Origin: Lepisosteus oculatus
Taxonomy: Eukaryota > Chordata > Actinopteri > Semionotiformes > Lepisosteidae
Length of the DNA: 64,000 nucleotides
Direction: 5' to 3'
Assembly (NCBI RefSeq): GCF_040954835.1
Contig: NC_090714.1
Span: 1,414,501 to 1,478,500, forward strand
In this document: positions 1-14,100 of the stretch, piece after piece
Position numbering within the stretch: position 1 is the stretch's first letter
Layout of the letters: the number at the start of each line of letters is the position of its first letter
Position numbers and translations under genes: made by a program
Notes under the pieces: model-generated
Databases searched by the model: none
What the model saw: the letters and a program-made list of their open reading frames with translations, nothing else
What the model was told of the DNA's origin: nothing

Positions 1-3000
1 CTGTTTAAATCACATATTGATAAATGGCTGAGATTTTAAGATGTCATCTTTTCCCCAATTTCTGTTTGTGCCTCTTTTTTTTTAAATTTAAAACTTTCTT
101 TGCGGTATTTGTGTTTGTCTTCAGTAAGCTAATTCATTCATTGCTCTGGCTAATTTTGAGTGCACTTTGTCAGTGGCATTGTGAGGAGCAAGCAGATTGT
201 CTTAAAAGGAGTCTTTCATCCATAGCTACATCCCTGAGGCAACATTCCTGTAGTCTGCATGGAGAGCGAAGGGGAAAAGGCTTTAATTTAAAGAATGATG
301 TTTTCGAGTAAGCTCACAGGAGAGCTCACATTAAGGGAATATGAATGTCTTGCTTGTTATTGCTAAATTATGATATTCTCTTATTAAGAAAAGAGGCAAG
401 TTTCTCATCTCCTCATTTCATGGATTGGCTTGATTGAGTGCTTTGTCTGGTTCCTCTTTCACACAGTATTTTGAAATATGACGATCTGAAGAATGAGTGA
501 GAGTGAGAGGCTGCATTAGAGATCATTATGCAGTGGTGCAATTAAAACCAAAATGTTTCTTTGTGAAGAAAAAGTCAACACTGTTGGTGTTTCATTGAAT
601 TACTCTTCATGTTAATAGCACGTTTGCTCATTATCCTGTCTTATTTTTATATAGTTATTGTTTGCTGATGATGACATAGAATTAAAAAACAGCCATTAAA
701 CTGGGCCTATGCTGTGAAAGTTAAAACCTGGACAGATGGTCCATCATTATACATTTTTATTAATAACTGCTTCAACAGCCTTTGAAGGGGCCATCTGGGG
801 ACCCTCTTGTTACAAACAGCTTCATGAAAACAGAAAACAATTAGGCTTTTTAATTGTCCTGTGTTTCAGATGAAGATTTAGAGTGGTTTTTCAGCAATAA
901 CAAGATGTGCAATGTTATACAATAATTCATAAATCGGTTCAGTTCAGTAAGGATGCAGATGATTATTTTGTGAAAGATTAACATCAAAGAAGAACTTAGT
1001 TCATGCGCATTGCATCACACTGACCTGCAGCAATAATGTGCCATTCGTTATGTTTCTGTGCCTGTGCATTTGTGTGTTCTGTCAGACAGAAGAGAATGAG
1101 CTTGCTCTGTGTAGATGTGCCCAGGATGGTGAAAATATCCATTAAGCAAAAGTAGTTCTGGTAATAACCAGACTTTAGACACTATTTATTTATTTTGAAG
1201 TATAAACACAACGTAATACATGATGTTAAAAACTGGTGAAAAAACAATTTATCATGGGTGAAGTACTGCTTTAGGCTTCAAGTTGTTTTTTTCCCAGAAC
1301 CTTTGATAATTGCTGCTTTTTATTCATTTGATGTCAGGTAGCTTATGTTTGTTCTATGAAATGCTAAAAATGGACTGAGATTGACTCTTTCTAAAGATAT
1401 GTCGAAAGACTGGAAAATACAATTCAAAGCCATGATTTTCTTCTCCCAGAAGTTATTTACTGCCAGCGATTATTTAATAATCTTGTACTTGTAGTGGATC
1501 CCATTGTTTAGGTTTTATCCATACAGACCTTGTTTCTATTTTCAATTTTTTGCTTTGCTATGATTTGCTGGGACTGAGTTACACTGACCTTGACCTAGAC
1601 TTTAGACTCAGAAATATGTCACCTAACCCTGTGAAATCGATCTTATTTATTTTATTCCTGAAATAAAATTAAGATACCCTTACCACAATTTCCCTATTTA
1701 CACATGAAAATTGAACACCATATCATAATGAATGTCATAATGTGTAGCTGTTGAATTCCTACTAGAAACCAGTTTTTGCCAGAAACAACATATTGCATTT
1801 AAAAGGCAAAGGCAGAATCTTTTTGGTATTCTTGACTGCACTCTCACTGTCAAAGTAAGTCAAAGTAACCTGCCGTTCTTTTGACAGTTTCTCAAGCATC
1901 AATTCAATCTCTTTCTCTGCAGTTTATGCATCTTAACACCACTTGGGTGGTTTTAGTCTGAGAGTGATAAAACAATAAAGGCTAAAAAAAATGAAAAACC
2001 CATTGTGTTTACAGCAGTGATACCTAGTCCTCCTGGTTCTGGAGAGTCACTGGGCTCCTGGTATTATAAATAAGCTCTGAATCACATAATTGACTTAACT
2101 GTTGATTGAATAGATGGAAATTGCCATTGTTTCCAGGTCTATAAGCACTGTGCATCTCACATTCTCTATAAACGCTGCACGGCTTTGGCTGTAATCTTTT
2201 GCAAACGTATAGAGAGAGTCAAAACAATTAGCAAAAATAATTATACACTCGCCACTCTGGGAAATATATTTATACTAGGTTTTGCACATAGTGCTTTATT
2301 ATATGATAAATATTTAAATAAGGATATATAGGGATATGAAATCAAGGATTTAAGGTTGCTTGCACATCGTGTCTGTCTTTCGTTTGCTGTGTCGAGCAGT
2401 CCTGTCTCTTTCATGGGTTGTGACTTATTTCTCAATCATCATGGGCAATGTGAAGGGTGAGACTGATCACAGAAACTGGAAGAAAAGCATCAAGGCACCC
2501 AGAAGGCTCAGCTATCTGTGGAATAAAGATATTTGAACTATCGTCTGCCTTTTTCTAAATACTGTATACTGATTATCATTATATAGATTTCTGTTATTAC
2601 ATTTAAGCTATGAGCAAGAATCAATTTATAAAGTAAGAGAGAAAGCTTGGAAGTGACAGTGTATCTTTAGAAGATGACCACCTTAAGCAGAGACACATAA
2701 AGACGGGGCTCCAGACTTCAATTTCAAGGTGAGGATGCTTTGGGCTGTAAGAGGCAGTTAAAGCAATCCGGGAACTGCACATCTCCCCAATTCAAAACGG
2801 AATAAATCAGCTCCCTTCAGGTGTGAAAGAATTGATGAAGGTCCATATTAGGAATTTTTTTCTGATACCCCATCCAAGCGAAGAAGGCTGAGAGATTCAC
2901 AGCATGGAAAATTAACTGACTGAGCCTTTTGTAATTCTGCTCATTTGATGTCAGTGCCTGACCTTGGCTTGTCTGATGTTTCTGTCACTCTCCTCGCAGT

Positions 3001-6000
3001 CTGTTTCTCACAACATACCCATCCAAGCAAATTGACTCTTCTTGCCCCTTTTCCTCCAAACCATGAATCTGTCTATTCTTCTGTGTCCTTCCCTCTGTCA
3101 CCAGCACTTGCAGCTCACAGGTACTGTACTAGTCATTATTCTTTTAAACTACGGAATTTGCTTGAAAACGCTCGAGAAATATGCTGTGAATAATTTCTGT
3201 TTTGCTTAAATGTTGGGAAATTCACCCAATTTAGAAACTGTCACTGAAATTTGCATTTTGTATATTATTAAGGCTTTACAATGATTTCTTTTGTACTTTC
3301 ATTCATAAGTTATTCTAAAAATTAATTCAGGAAGAAAAGAGGCTTTACACATTTTAACCTCTCGTTCACTCGTCTAACTCAGATGATAAGCAATTAAAAT
3401 GTGCCGTCTGGGCAAAGTGGTGTCATGACTCAGAATACCTTCAGTTCCAGGGTGCCTGGCTTTTTTCTCTTTCTGGGGTGGGTTTCTGGTTTCTCCTGCC
3501 TTGCTGATTGATCCTATGAGAACCAGCACATACTGTAGAGTCTCATCTGGTTTTCCACAGTACAATGCAGCTGGTCAGAGACATCTGTTGGTTTTTATTC
3601 ATGTCACGTGGACACTTACCGTGATCTTAAATTGTATTCAGCATTTTATCAAAGCCATGAAGTTAGGCCATGTAGAATAATCCAAGCACCGGAAATATTT
3701 GCGGGGATTAAGCTAAGGGTGAAATGTGTGAGCAGTCACCATTTATTTTTCTTGTACTGCTGGCTTTTTTAGTGTGTTATTTTTCTGTACGTTTCCCTTA
3801 TTTCTTTCTTCTGCAGCCACACTGGTCTTGTTTATCACAGTATTATTAGACTTTTGTCTCGTTGCCTCTACCCTGAACCAACATCAAATGCCTCTTTGCC
3901 AGCTCCTCTGCTTGACACTAGTCAGTCAGAAGAGGTCTTGTGGCTCACAGAAAACAGGCTGGCATGTCTAGCCCCTGAAACTGTCTGATGATAAGAAAAG
4001 CCCATGAAAGTGGTCCTATTCCTGGCGTGTTTTTAACGTGTCAGCCACAATTACACATCTATCACTATTGCCTGCAGTGATTCTGGGATACCAGTGGAGC
4101 ATAAATAAAAATAAAAACCTTCAATCAAATTTTCTATACTTAACATGAAGCATATACACAAACATTTAACCATTTTAATTCTTTTACTAGACGAGTGTTA
4201 TTTCTCTTCATTATTATGACCTATATAAGACCATGTCAGTCATGACATGGATTACTAAAATGGATAACTATGATCATAATCTGTTTAATAAAGATTCAAA
4301 GCTGACAGTTTTGTGTTTATTAAGAATGGTCTTTTGTAGTTAAATGTGAAGTTGATTGTCTAGTTATATGAACAGTGTAGGTTTGATAGATGCACTGAAG
4401 CCTTTTTCCAGTTATGCTAAAATATTCAGTCAGTGCAGTGATGTCAGTGACATCTGGAGTGCTAAAACTGTTACAAAACCCCACTAGTTAGTTATCATCC
4501 ACAAACTCATGGGTTTGCCTTTTGTTCTGGGTGATGTGGAAAAGTTTATTCTAACTGCTTTGATCCGTGAAAAGGAAAGAACAATGTGGTTTTCCGTACT
4601 ATCCAATGGTCCAACAGTGGTCCTTTTTATGCTGAGGTATGTTTAAGAATACATTTTGCAAATGTTAAGTTATAATAATCTGCCATCTTACATTTTGCAA
4701 CATGATCAAATGATGAATTGGAGGTTTTCCAGCAGATTTCAGGCAATTCCAGGGTCATTTATCGTCATATTAATTTTTAATTATAATAATTAATAATTAA
4801 AAAAAGGAATGTGTTTTTTAACCACGTTTTTCTAGTGAAATATTGAGTGGCACAGAAACAGAAACAATGAAATTGCTACATGTGAGGTCATCATGGTCTC
4901 ACACTTGTAGTCCCGCACTATCTGGCATTTCAGACACCAGTTTGGAAGTGAATAAGTCATTAAATATTGACTTAAAAGCTTCAAAGTTTATTCAGAGGGT
5001 CATTATGAAACAATTAGATGTTAATGAATCATACTTATTCCAACTAATCTGCTTTTGCTGAATTTGCAGAGGGAATTTAAGGGAAATATTGAATCTTGAT
5101 TACACTTGAAACTCAGTTGGATCCATCTCTGCAGACAGCCCTGCTGCTGGCTCGCCTTGAGAGAATTGTGTTAACGTTATGAACACGAGTGCGATGGTTG
5201 CAGCATCAGCAATGAGACCAAACAGCAAGAAATAAGAATCCCATAACGCTGTGTAATAATGCTTTTTGAACCTGGAAATGGAATAAAAGGCTAAGCTAAT
5301 GTACGGCTGGAAGACTTTTCAGAGCACATCTGCAGTGGGGGGGGCACAGAGTAATTACGGCTGAGGTAGAAAGGCCACAGAAAAAGCAGATTCATTAGGG
5401 AAGTTTTTGAGTAAGGGATGGACTAAGATTACCACCACAGCTGTGAATTTAAAAGCTCTCCAAACGCAGTTCAACCACAAAATCTGTACAAGGATCAAAG
5501 GGGTGCATTTTAAGAGCTTTTAAAAAGTAACTTTCTGTAATTACCTATTGTAGATGACTAATTTTGGCCCAGTGGTCCCTGTATTTTCCCCCAGCAGGAA
5601 AGCCTCCTAGAAAACATTGCTGTTCATGTACTGTAGAAGAAACTGGTTTGTGACGAATGTTTTTGACTACCGCCTCCTTTACTGAAGCAAAAAAACCATT
5701 AGTTGCAACGTGTGACTATTTCGCATGAATAGGAGTAAACATCACACTGTTGCCTTGAAAATTTCAGATGAGATATTTAACAAAAGCAAATGACTTGTAT
5801 TTTAATGAATACAACCACTCACCAATTCAAGAAAAGTTTGAAATGTCTCTCTAGAAGATTTCAAGAATCAGAAGTGGACTATGAGCTTAAATCCTCCAAT
5901 ATATTGAGCGATCCAATTAACACACATATCACATTGTCTTTATTCAGTTAAAAAGCCAGTACTATAATACTAAACAGTTGATGATAAGTTCATTTTCTTA

Positions 6001-6545
6001 CCATATTTAGCAGTCAAGAGAAATACGACTTCCTTCTTGTGCCTCAGGGTTTACACAAGTTCAGCATTACTTGGGATGTGGCACAGCAGTAGTGATAATT
6101 TAATAGGCATATCTGAAGAAAGCAGACACACATACTGTACACATCAGTATTTTTTTTAATTGGTTCTCTATTACTTGGTGCAGTTCAAATCCAGAAGAAA
6201 AAACACACAAAAACACTGGCTGTTCTCTAAGCTCTGACTAGACATCTTTCCTTTTAACCACTTAAACAACTGAGTGATAGCAGCAGTCCTGTCCCACTAC
6301 ACAGACCAGGCACTGACGTGAGCAATTGCTTTGTCACATGATCTGAGCGAGAACTTTAGGAAGGTCAGGCCGTATCAGCCCGGACTGGAATTGAAGCAGG
6401 TCACCAGGGTTAATTGATTTGCTCTTTTTGAAAAGATTCGCGGGGTTCTTCACGACCCAGTAGTCAGAACCATTGTTTGACACCTCATCCGAGGGACAGC
6501 GTATTGTTTTCCGCCTCCAGACTGGGGCCCTGACTTGAAAGGTCT
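1..6545. other. Anonymous AT-rich non-coding DNA
   Basis: I see no gene, RNA gene or recognisable repeat in this stretch. Open frames are short (under 100 codons), unrelated to known families, and lack supporting splice sites or codon bias. The DNA is AT-rich and CpG-poor, as expected for methylated intergenic or intronic vertebrate DNA. Several TACTGTA/TACAGTA words occur (near 2560, 3127, 5630 and 6137). Confidence 0.6.
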
Positions 6546-6780
6546 GGAGCAGTGGCACAGTGATCAGTATTGCTGCCTCACTGCTGCGCTCTCTGTATGG
6601 AGTCTGTGTGTTCCGCCCCTGTTCTCATGGGGTTTTCGCAGGTTACTCCGGGTTCCTACCACTGTCAGCACATACTGGTAGGTTAATTCACCTCTGGGAA
6701 AAGTGGCCCAAGTGTGTCTGTGTGTCCGTCCTGCCATGGACTGGCTCGGGCTGCCCTGTGACCCTGAACTGGAAGAAAGA
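6546..6780 (+). repeat. V-SINE-like short interspersed element, diverged
   Basis: A tRNA-like box A (TGGCACAGTGA, 6553-6563) is followed by the phrase tattgctgcctcac. Next comes the V-SINE central domain: a GGAGTCTGTGTGTTC block, a ccggGTTCC block, an acatactggtaggttaatt block, and a GTGTGTCTGTGTGTCCG stretch leading to ccATGGACTGGC. These blocks keep the order seen in zebrafish DANA/HE1-type V-SINEs. Box B is eroded, so the copy is probably dead. The end near 'gaccctgaactgga' is approximate. An antisense LINE fragment begins about 70 bases downstream. Confidence 0.75.
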
Positions 6781-6849
6781 GACGATCTACTGGTTTAACA
6801 CCATCTGCTGCAGTCCTTGTTTTTTCTTGGAGGTTCCCCATTCCAGCAA

Positions 6850-7215
6850 GTTGAGCAAGTCCAGCCTGGCCTAGCTTCCGAAATCTGGCTACATCAAGTT
6901 AAATGCGGTTTCACTCCGTTTCCAATTGTGACCTCTAGTTTGTGATTTATTGTATATTCCAAAAACATTTGTTATTGGGTTGACTATGTCAGTGCTTTTG
7001 AGGAAATGGAAAATGTGGATCTGGCGCCCTCAGAGTCTTCTCTGAGACTGAACAGGTTCAGCTCTCTCAGCTCCCGGTGGTGGACATTCCCTGGGCATTT
7101 TGAACTACTGCTTTTTTTTCCAATGCTGAGACTCCTGCCTCTGAGTTTGTGTTGGACTTGCATCTTTGTGGGTATCTATCATGTGACGTGCTGGACCAGT
7201 GGGCACTTCGATTGG
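6850..7215 (-). repeat. CR1/L2-type LINE fragment, antisense, decayed
   Basis: On the plus strand this matches the reverse complement of the C-terminal end of a CR1/L2-type LINE as I remember the repeat. Blocks in order are: a 'tccaattgtgacctctag' block, 'attgggttgactatgtcagtg', 'cagagtcttctctgagactg', 'aacaggttcagctctctcag', and a weaker 'ttccaatgctgagactcctg' block. On minus, the block around 7030-7065 corresponds to the LINE region encoding an RLxxLNLFSLExRR-like motif. No open frame survives. Boundaries are approximate, and the segment after 7110 is weakly supported. Confidence 0.6.
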
Positions 7216-10200
7216 AACTGCCTGGAGTGACGAGCAGCATGAATGCCAGCAAGCCAGATGCAGGCAGAGTGCTGTTCTTGCTGCTGTCTGCTCGTATGCC
7301 TGAAATACTTATGACCCTATCTTGCATTTTAATTTTAAATTAGGCTTTCCCATTCCTTGATATTTCTGTAGTGCTTTGCATCTTTTTATACCAACACGAA
7401 ACCCCTTGAAGAGAAGATATCTCAAATATTATAGCACGGAATAATGTAATTAACAAGGGCAGACAAGCTGCCACAGAATGTAAATTTGGGAAAAAATGTA
7501 AACTGCCACTGACCTAAATCTTTTTCCATTTAGAGTTTATGTATCTCAAATAATCAGTATCACAGTATTTGTCACAGAAGGCATAATATTGTGCAATATG
7601 AGAACCTATCTATAGACTTAAAATATAGAATCTCTACATGAAGAAAAGATCATCCTAAAAGGAAATGTATTCTGGTGAAGTTGAAGTCATTTTTACAAAT
7701 TTATCATTCATGAAAGAACACGTACAGAGAGTTATCGAGTTGAAAATTGTTTATAGGCGAGGAGTCTAACTTTTCAAATGTTGGTGAAGATAAAAGCCTT
7801 GGTAAATGATATTAGTCTCATCTTTCAATGCTATAAAATACACACAAGGGACAGTTAGTAAATACACTGAATTTTATTGAACCTGTAGTGTCTGTATAGT
7901 CTAAACACAACTGTATTATGTGCAAATTGCAGCAGTAAAGTGTGAGCCATTGATCAGTTGGCAGTCGGGTATCTAATACCTGTTTGGGGAGAGTGCTGTA
8001 GAGGGCCTTGTTTCATTATCGAACCTGCAAGATATCTACAACAAAGACTCCTGCACCATCAGGGGTTTTCAATGCATTCACAGCTCTTGAGCCTCCAAAA
8101 TCATGTGGGAGCCTATGCAAGGCACAATTGTACCTTTTTGTAAACTCACTCAAGAGGTCCTTCTATAGAGCAGCTTGTATTCTGCAAAAGTAAATTCGAA
8201 TCTTTAGGCTTCATGATAGGAAATTATCTTTAAAGTCCTTTGACTGCTAATGTAATTGAACAGTACAAAAGTGAACTTGACTAGATGACAGGCTTCATAA
8301 TACAGTACATGCCAAATCTAACATGTTCTTTCATTATACTTACAGGATTGTTATATTCTAAAATACAATCAGAACAAAAGAACACCAGTTAATTATTTTT
8401 TTTTGATAATTCCTGTGGTGCAATTACTGAAGCTCAGTAAAACACATAGGCTTCCCTAATAGATATTTCAGCCTACGTTTATATACATATTCATAGATGG
8501 AGGCATTTAAAATGTGCATGATCAGAATTTTAAGGAAAAAAAACTTGTTAGAACTGATAAACTGTGGTTATATAGCCTCATGCTGATGCCTCCTTTCTGT
8601 CTGGAACAGAGAGTACTAGGCAGTGTTTTTTTAAGTCGTTGTAAAGAGACATTTTATCATATTCAAATGACAATTTTTTTGGCAAAGGTGCTGGTAGATT
8701 TTGAAGCAACAAAAGACATAAACCAATAGCAGTACAGAACACACTGGCAGGAGGGTAATGTCTTTTTCAATTGACACTAATGATGTGTTTCATAGCTATG
8801 TGTTTAGTGTATAAAAAAGGAAGACAACACTCTATTGTAGCAGCGTCTGCTTTATAAATCCACCTCGTTGCTGAGAAGCAAGTCTCTACCCTTCGGGGAA
8901 TGACACCTACAGTATAGTGGAGAACTCACACTGCTTTCTGAAAATACGAACAGATAGGAAATCCATGCAGTGCTCGTGTGTTCTTCATGCTGCTCATGTT
9001 CTCCAATATGTTCTCAGGCCAATGCGCTATTCTGAAGTTATGTGCAAATTCATAAGAAAAGTCAAGCAGTAAGACGTGGTGTACAGATCCCCTTTGCCTT
9101 TTGGCCTGTGTCCCAGATCTCAAAAGGTATTAGAGTTCCTTCCAAAGTACAAGACACGTTTTTATTTCCTCTGAAGCACGGTTTCTCTCAAATCAGAAGC
9201 TGTTGCAGTTCAAATACAGCTTACAAATTATATAGGGCATCCACCAATTTTAAAAGGAGAAAATTGCCTCCATAACTTGACATGATAAAGTCAGGAAACC
9301 TCAGAAAGCCGGTGTCTGTCTTAACTGAGCACTTTCTCATCTCTCTCCCTCATGAAACTCACTCCTCAGCGGAATTCCTCGCTCTTCACTGCGCAAAGCA
9401 GGTCCTGACATTATATCCTCTCTGTTTTGGCCAAGGAGGGGGCAGTGGCATTTGAGCTTTCCAGTATTTATTTTTACTCTGACTGAGTAATCTAATAGAA
9501 TAGAAAGTACTTCTGATTTTTTTTTTGTTGCTTTAGCAACAGTTCTGAGCTTCAGAATGGGAAAAGAGGAAAATAAATATAACTATCATGAATAGGAGAA
9601 ATGTAATTATCATGCTTTACAAATTTTTCTTTTACATTTGAAATGCTTCAGCATCACAGGGATGCTTGCATAGCTGGGTGCCACTCGCTGTAGCAAATAG
9701 TGTGTGAAGGCAATTCTTGGAAGGGACTATGACCTTCAAGTGTGTTAGTGCCTCAAAATCAAAACTTCAGCAGGTGCTGTACTTAAGAAAAGCTTGTTAT
9801 ATCTGCCTTTTCCAGTGAGTATGAAAAGAAAGAGTGTGAAATCCCAGAAACTCCTGATGTACAATGGTTTGTAAGCAGACACACGAACACAGCCCAGTCC
9901 CAGTTCACCAGGAATGCGAAATGCCTGGAGATACAGTAAATCCATGAGGAGACTGTCCATGCTGGCTGTCGGCTTTGTCTGGCTGTGACTGATACATTCT
10001 CAAGGAATGAGCTGTAGGGTGTTTCAGTAGAAGAACAGCGCATTAATGATTCAAAGTGGCTAAGTGCCTACACGATTCAGTTGTTGCATACCAATTCATC
10101 CAAGTTTATCAGATGACTAGCTAAGGAAGGAAAGCAGTTTAAAATGATGACCAATTAGATCTAAATGTGTAGAGTACATTCTGTCAGGATATACATTTCT

Positions 10201-11030
10201 AGAGTTTTGCTAATTTTATGTGTTTTTAAGTTCATAAAAATGTACTACTTTAGAAAAACTATACTACAAACATTAATATGTTAACTATTAAGGACTATAA
10301 ATCATGAAAACTGCCACAGTGCATATAAATGCACTTTGCTTAATAAAACTAGGATGTTTTCTATGACACTTCAAAACAAATGGAAAAAATGATTTGATCA
10401 TACTAATACAGATATTTATAACACAGATATTTAAAAATCTGTATTCATGAGTTTTTCCCAGAGGCATATTATAGTCTTTCATGGAAAAAGAGATTGTAAA
10501 AAGAGAGTTTGTGTCTCTGAATTTGCACAAATTGAAACCAGATTATTCAAAATATTTTAGAAGAAGCCATCGCTGTAAACTATCATCATTCCGATAGCAA
10601 GTTATAGACAGGTAATTGCTGGTGCTTTATTTATTATATATCTTTATTTAGATTGTTTTTCAACAATTTTGTGGAACAATTCATATTAGATACTTAACTG
10701 CAGAGCAGGTGCTATATATTATAAGCTGGGCACAATTACACCTTGTCTGAAGTATTGGACCGGTGTTTTCAGGCTTGATAACACATTGCAAATAACCAGC
10801 CCATGTAATCCTTTCCCTCACAGTGAAATGGACTGCCGGGCTTTTCAGGCACATTAAAATACACTGCCCACTCTGAGCTGGACTGAGGCCACCAGGAGGT
10901 AACTGACAGCGAACACTAAAATCTTCCCCCTGCATTCAGCTTCTGTCACCTGCCGGGTTTAATCGTTTCAGTGGGCATGTTCATTGGGGTGGAGTCTTTC
11001 TTTTCATATTCACGGTGAAGCAGTCAGTGA
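7216..11030. other. Anonymous non-coding DNA
   Basis: No gene or repeat is recognised. The overlapping minus frames at 9745-10043 lack a convincing splice context and resemble no protein I know. Poly-T runs and TACAGTA words (for example near 8302) are the only notable low-complexity features. Confidence 0.55.
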
Positions 11031-11031
11031 C

Positions 11032-11037
11032 TTTATT
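11032..11037 (-). terminator. Poly(A) signal AATAAA on minus strand
   Basis: TTTATT on plus reads AATAAA on minus. It lies 31 bases downstream of the stop codon of the candidate terminal exon ending at 11068. A signal this close after the stop is compatible with a short 3' UTR. The hexamer is common in AT-rich DNA, so by itself it is weak evidence. Confidence 0.35.
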
Positions 11038-11067
11038 GACACATTTGTGTGCAAGCTGGAGAAATGG

Positions 11068-11172
11068 TCATTTTACAGGAATGAAGCTTGAGTGAATTAC
11101 AAGGGGTCCTATCGCCGTGGTCCCCACTGTGGCAATTTTACCATGACTAAGGGCTTCATTTGTCCCACTATC
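11068..11172 (-). CDS. Candidate 3'-terminal coding exon, unidentified gene
   Basis: On minus, a strong acceptor (pyrimidine tract tattctcttcttttgtgcag, AG at 11173-11174) precedes an open frame of 34 codons. It begins DSGTNEALSHGKIATVGTTA and ends in SSFIPVK before TGA. The reading is less AT-biased than neighbouring chance frames, and an AATAAA follows at 11037-11032. The combination of acceptor, frame, stop and poly(A) signal is what a last exon looks like. I do not recognise the peptide, and I see no partner exon to its right on the minus strand. It could be a chance coincidence or a decayed exon. Confidence 0.28.
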   Translation of the reverse strand, partial: DSGTNEALSHGKIATVGTTAIGPLVIHSSFIPVK

Positions 11173-11179
11173 CTGCACA

Positions 11180-14100
11180 AAAGAAGAGAATAGAAATACA
11201 TAATTAGTGAAGAAGTCAAAAGGCTTCAACAAGACATTGTCCAGCACTTTGCAGCTTTTGTGCAAAATCTAATGAACACAATCACAACAAAACACTACAA
11301 CTTTTCCACACCACTTGTTCCTTCTGCATTTCTAGTTTTAGAGTTTCCTGCTAAAGGATCACCAAAATAATATCACAAAGGTCTACGTGTGACAAAAGTA
11401 CAATGGAATAAGACTGTATCCGCAGGAGCTCGGCAGGCTTCCTCTGTCCCATATCTTGCTCCATGGATGTGAGCAGCAGAGAGCTCCACAGAGCCAGCGT
11501 CAGGACCAGGGTTGTCTGGGCAGTGTTGTCCGGGCAAGGAAGGAGGCTCCCAGGGCAGTGCAGACTGGCCAGCCAGGATCAGCATGGAGTTATTAATACT
11601 AGGAGAGAGTAAGGAACATACTAGGGGCTCCAAAGGTGTTCCAGATTTTACACAAGGCACAGGGGAGAAACTTCATATGCCAGCATCCACGAGGAGAGCT
11701 GAATTTAGAGCTGAATTTACATTGTCCCAGGATTGAGTCCAAGACATTTGTTTATCTGTAACATTTGAACCCCAGTTTGAACTAAGCCGCACAAGATTTA
11801 TATAAAGGCTTGAAATGAAAAATATACAGTAAGGAGAAAACCCATTCCTTTTGTTTTGGCTTTTTGAGATCCAAGAGATTATGCATTGAGTCTGTAGATA
11901 ACCTCTCCCTCCACTGCACACTCAAGAATGGAGATACTGTTATAAAAAGAAGCCAGGAAGCTGATTTTCAGATCCCTACTCTTGTAACAAGTGAAGAGCA
12001 TCCAAATTAAAATGTCTACTGGAATGTGAATCCCTTTATTTTCTCCAAAGAGGGCAATAAAAAAAACAACTCATGTAAGGAGTTTATAATTCTGGAAAAC
12101 AGGGAATGGACGTGCATATTTTGGGGATTTGTGAAAATCAACTTCAGAATCTTGATCTTTTCTTGACATGGAGTCCATAATACTGCAGTGTCAGAATTAA
12201 ACCCAACAGACAATTCCTGAAAACAAATGGGTAGAAATAAACTTTCAATTAAGCCCCCTGTAGATTTCTCATGCTGTGGAAATTTTAATATGCAGTAATT
12301 TCCCACTCCATACTAATGAGACATTCATTTTTATTATGGAGCCTGAAGAGAACTAGGAAAATGTATCCCTCTGTTCAAGTTAGCATCTACTTCTTTTATA
12401 ATAATATTAAGGTTGTTTATCGTAATGAAGAAAAAATTGCACTACCAAGGTATCCAAAGTGTTTGATCATCAGCACAATTAGAGACAGACCACTTTTCTC
12501 CATTGCAAAATTAATTTTATATCCTGATAGAGCACTGAAATCATCAACAATAGCTAACATATGAAGCTGGGATTTTAAGACATATCTTCATATTGCAATA
12601 TATTGCAAGTATTGCCAGTAGAGAGTGATATGTAGTATTGTTACCAGAATCAGGAGTAGAAAAGAGTAGACTGATAGACAGCTTCATCTAGTGGCATGAA
12701 AGACAGGACAATCAGAGGAGAGAGGCTGTATTCCTGGCAAGTGCCCCTAAAAAATGATTAACTGGAAGGTAGCACTTGCTGCCAGTTAACACCATAACTG
12801 ACAGGGTGTTTATGTTCTAACCATTTTGATAGACACAGGAGTGGCGTGCCATAGCAGTAATCTTTTAAGTTGGCTGATCTAGGTAAAAACCACAAAAATG
12901 CAGGTATAGGGTACAAAATCAGTCCTCTTTATTTACAATATGAAAAGAAATAGTCAAAATCTCATACTCTAAATCTCTACTTTCTAGGCTTCTTCTGTGT
13001 CTTTTGTGTTCTGTGTAGTTAGTCATTGAGTTGCTTACCAGTTGCCAAAAGGCTCTCTTTGAGACTCTTCTCCAAAATAAACTTCTCAGTACTTCAGTGT
13101 CCAGAGAGCAGATGTACAGTATAATGATGTGGGAGCTTCAGCTTACCTCTTTTATAAGTATAGGTTATAAGACCAATTGTCCTCTCCCAACCAGTCAGGT
13201 GACTGTGGACACCAGGCTATTCTGAGGAGTGTGTATCAGACAAAGATCTTCATTTTGTCTTAACCTACCACCCTCTCATGCTATAAAAAATAAAACTGGA
13301 ACACAAACACATATAATAATGTACTCCAAACAACAGATATTCCAGTTGAAGTGTCTCAACAGCTTTTCTGGCTTCCAATGAAAGGAAGTGTTTCATAGGG
13401 AGGCAATACTTTTAGCTGTGTGTATAATGTGAAGAACCCTTTAATAAAGCCTGTCTGATTGTGCTATAAGCATGCAGTGAGAATAATAGCACCTTAGCAT
13501 ACAGCTTGATATCAGAGCAAGCCAAATAGGATGACAGCTCCCACAAAGTGTGGAGTCTTTACTAAGACTGTTTTAATAGGTTTATAACAACAGGAATAAC
13601 AGTATTAACAGTGTCCCTCTGAAATCAGCTTTTCTGAACTGCACAACAGTTGCAGATACAACTGCATGTATCATTTTAAGCAGGAGGAGATGGAATTAGG
13701 GCCAGATAGAATTCAGGAGGAATGCCTGAAATGTGAGAAGGATTAGCTATGGTCATGTCCTGATTAGTCTCCTTTAGCTCAGTGATGTATTATACAGTAG
13801 GTGCTTGTGGTCCAGCCACTTCTGCAGAAGAATGCCAAGGCAAATGAAGACCCTGGGCTTCAAACTTCACAAGAAAAAATTCTCATAGACTTCTCTCAAT
13901 AATATTAAGAAATCTGGCAAATGTCCTAGGTGCAGATTATTTATCTTTAAGAAGATTGATTTTCCATGCAGTATCAAAATAATACCATTTAGAAGTGAAC
14001 TGTTGAGCATATTCAATAAAAAAATAAACAATTTGGTTTCCAATTCAGTCATTTTACTAATTTAAGATTTATGCAGTTGGAAGGCAGAAATATAGTTTAA

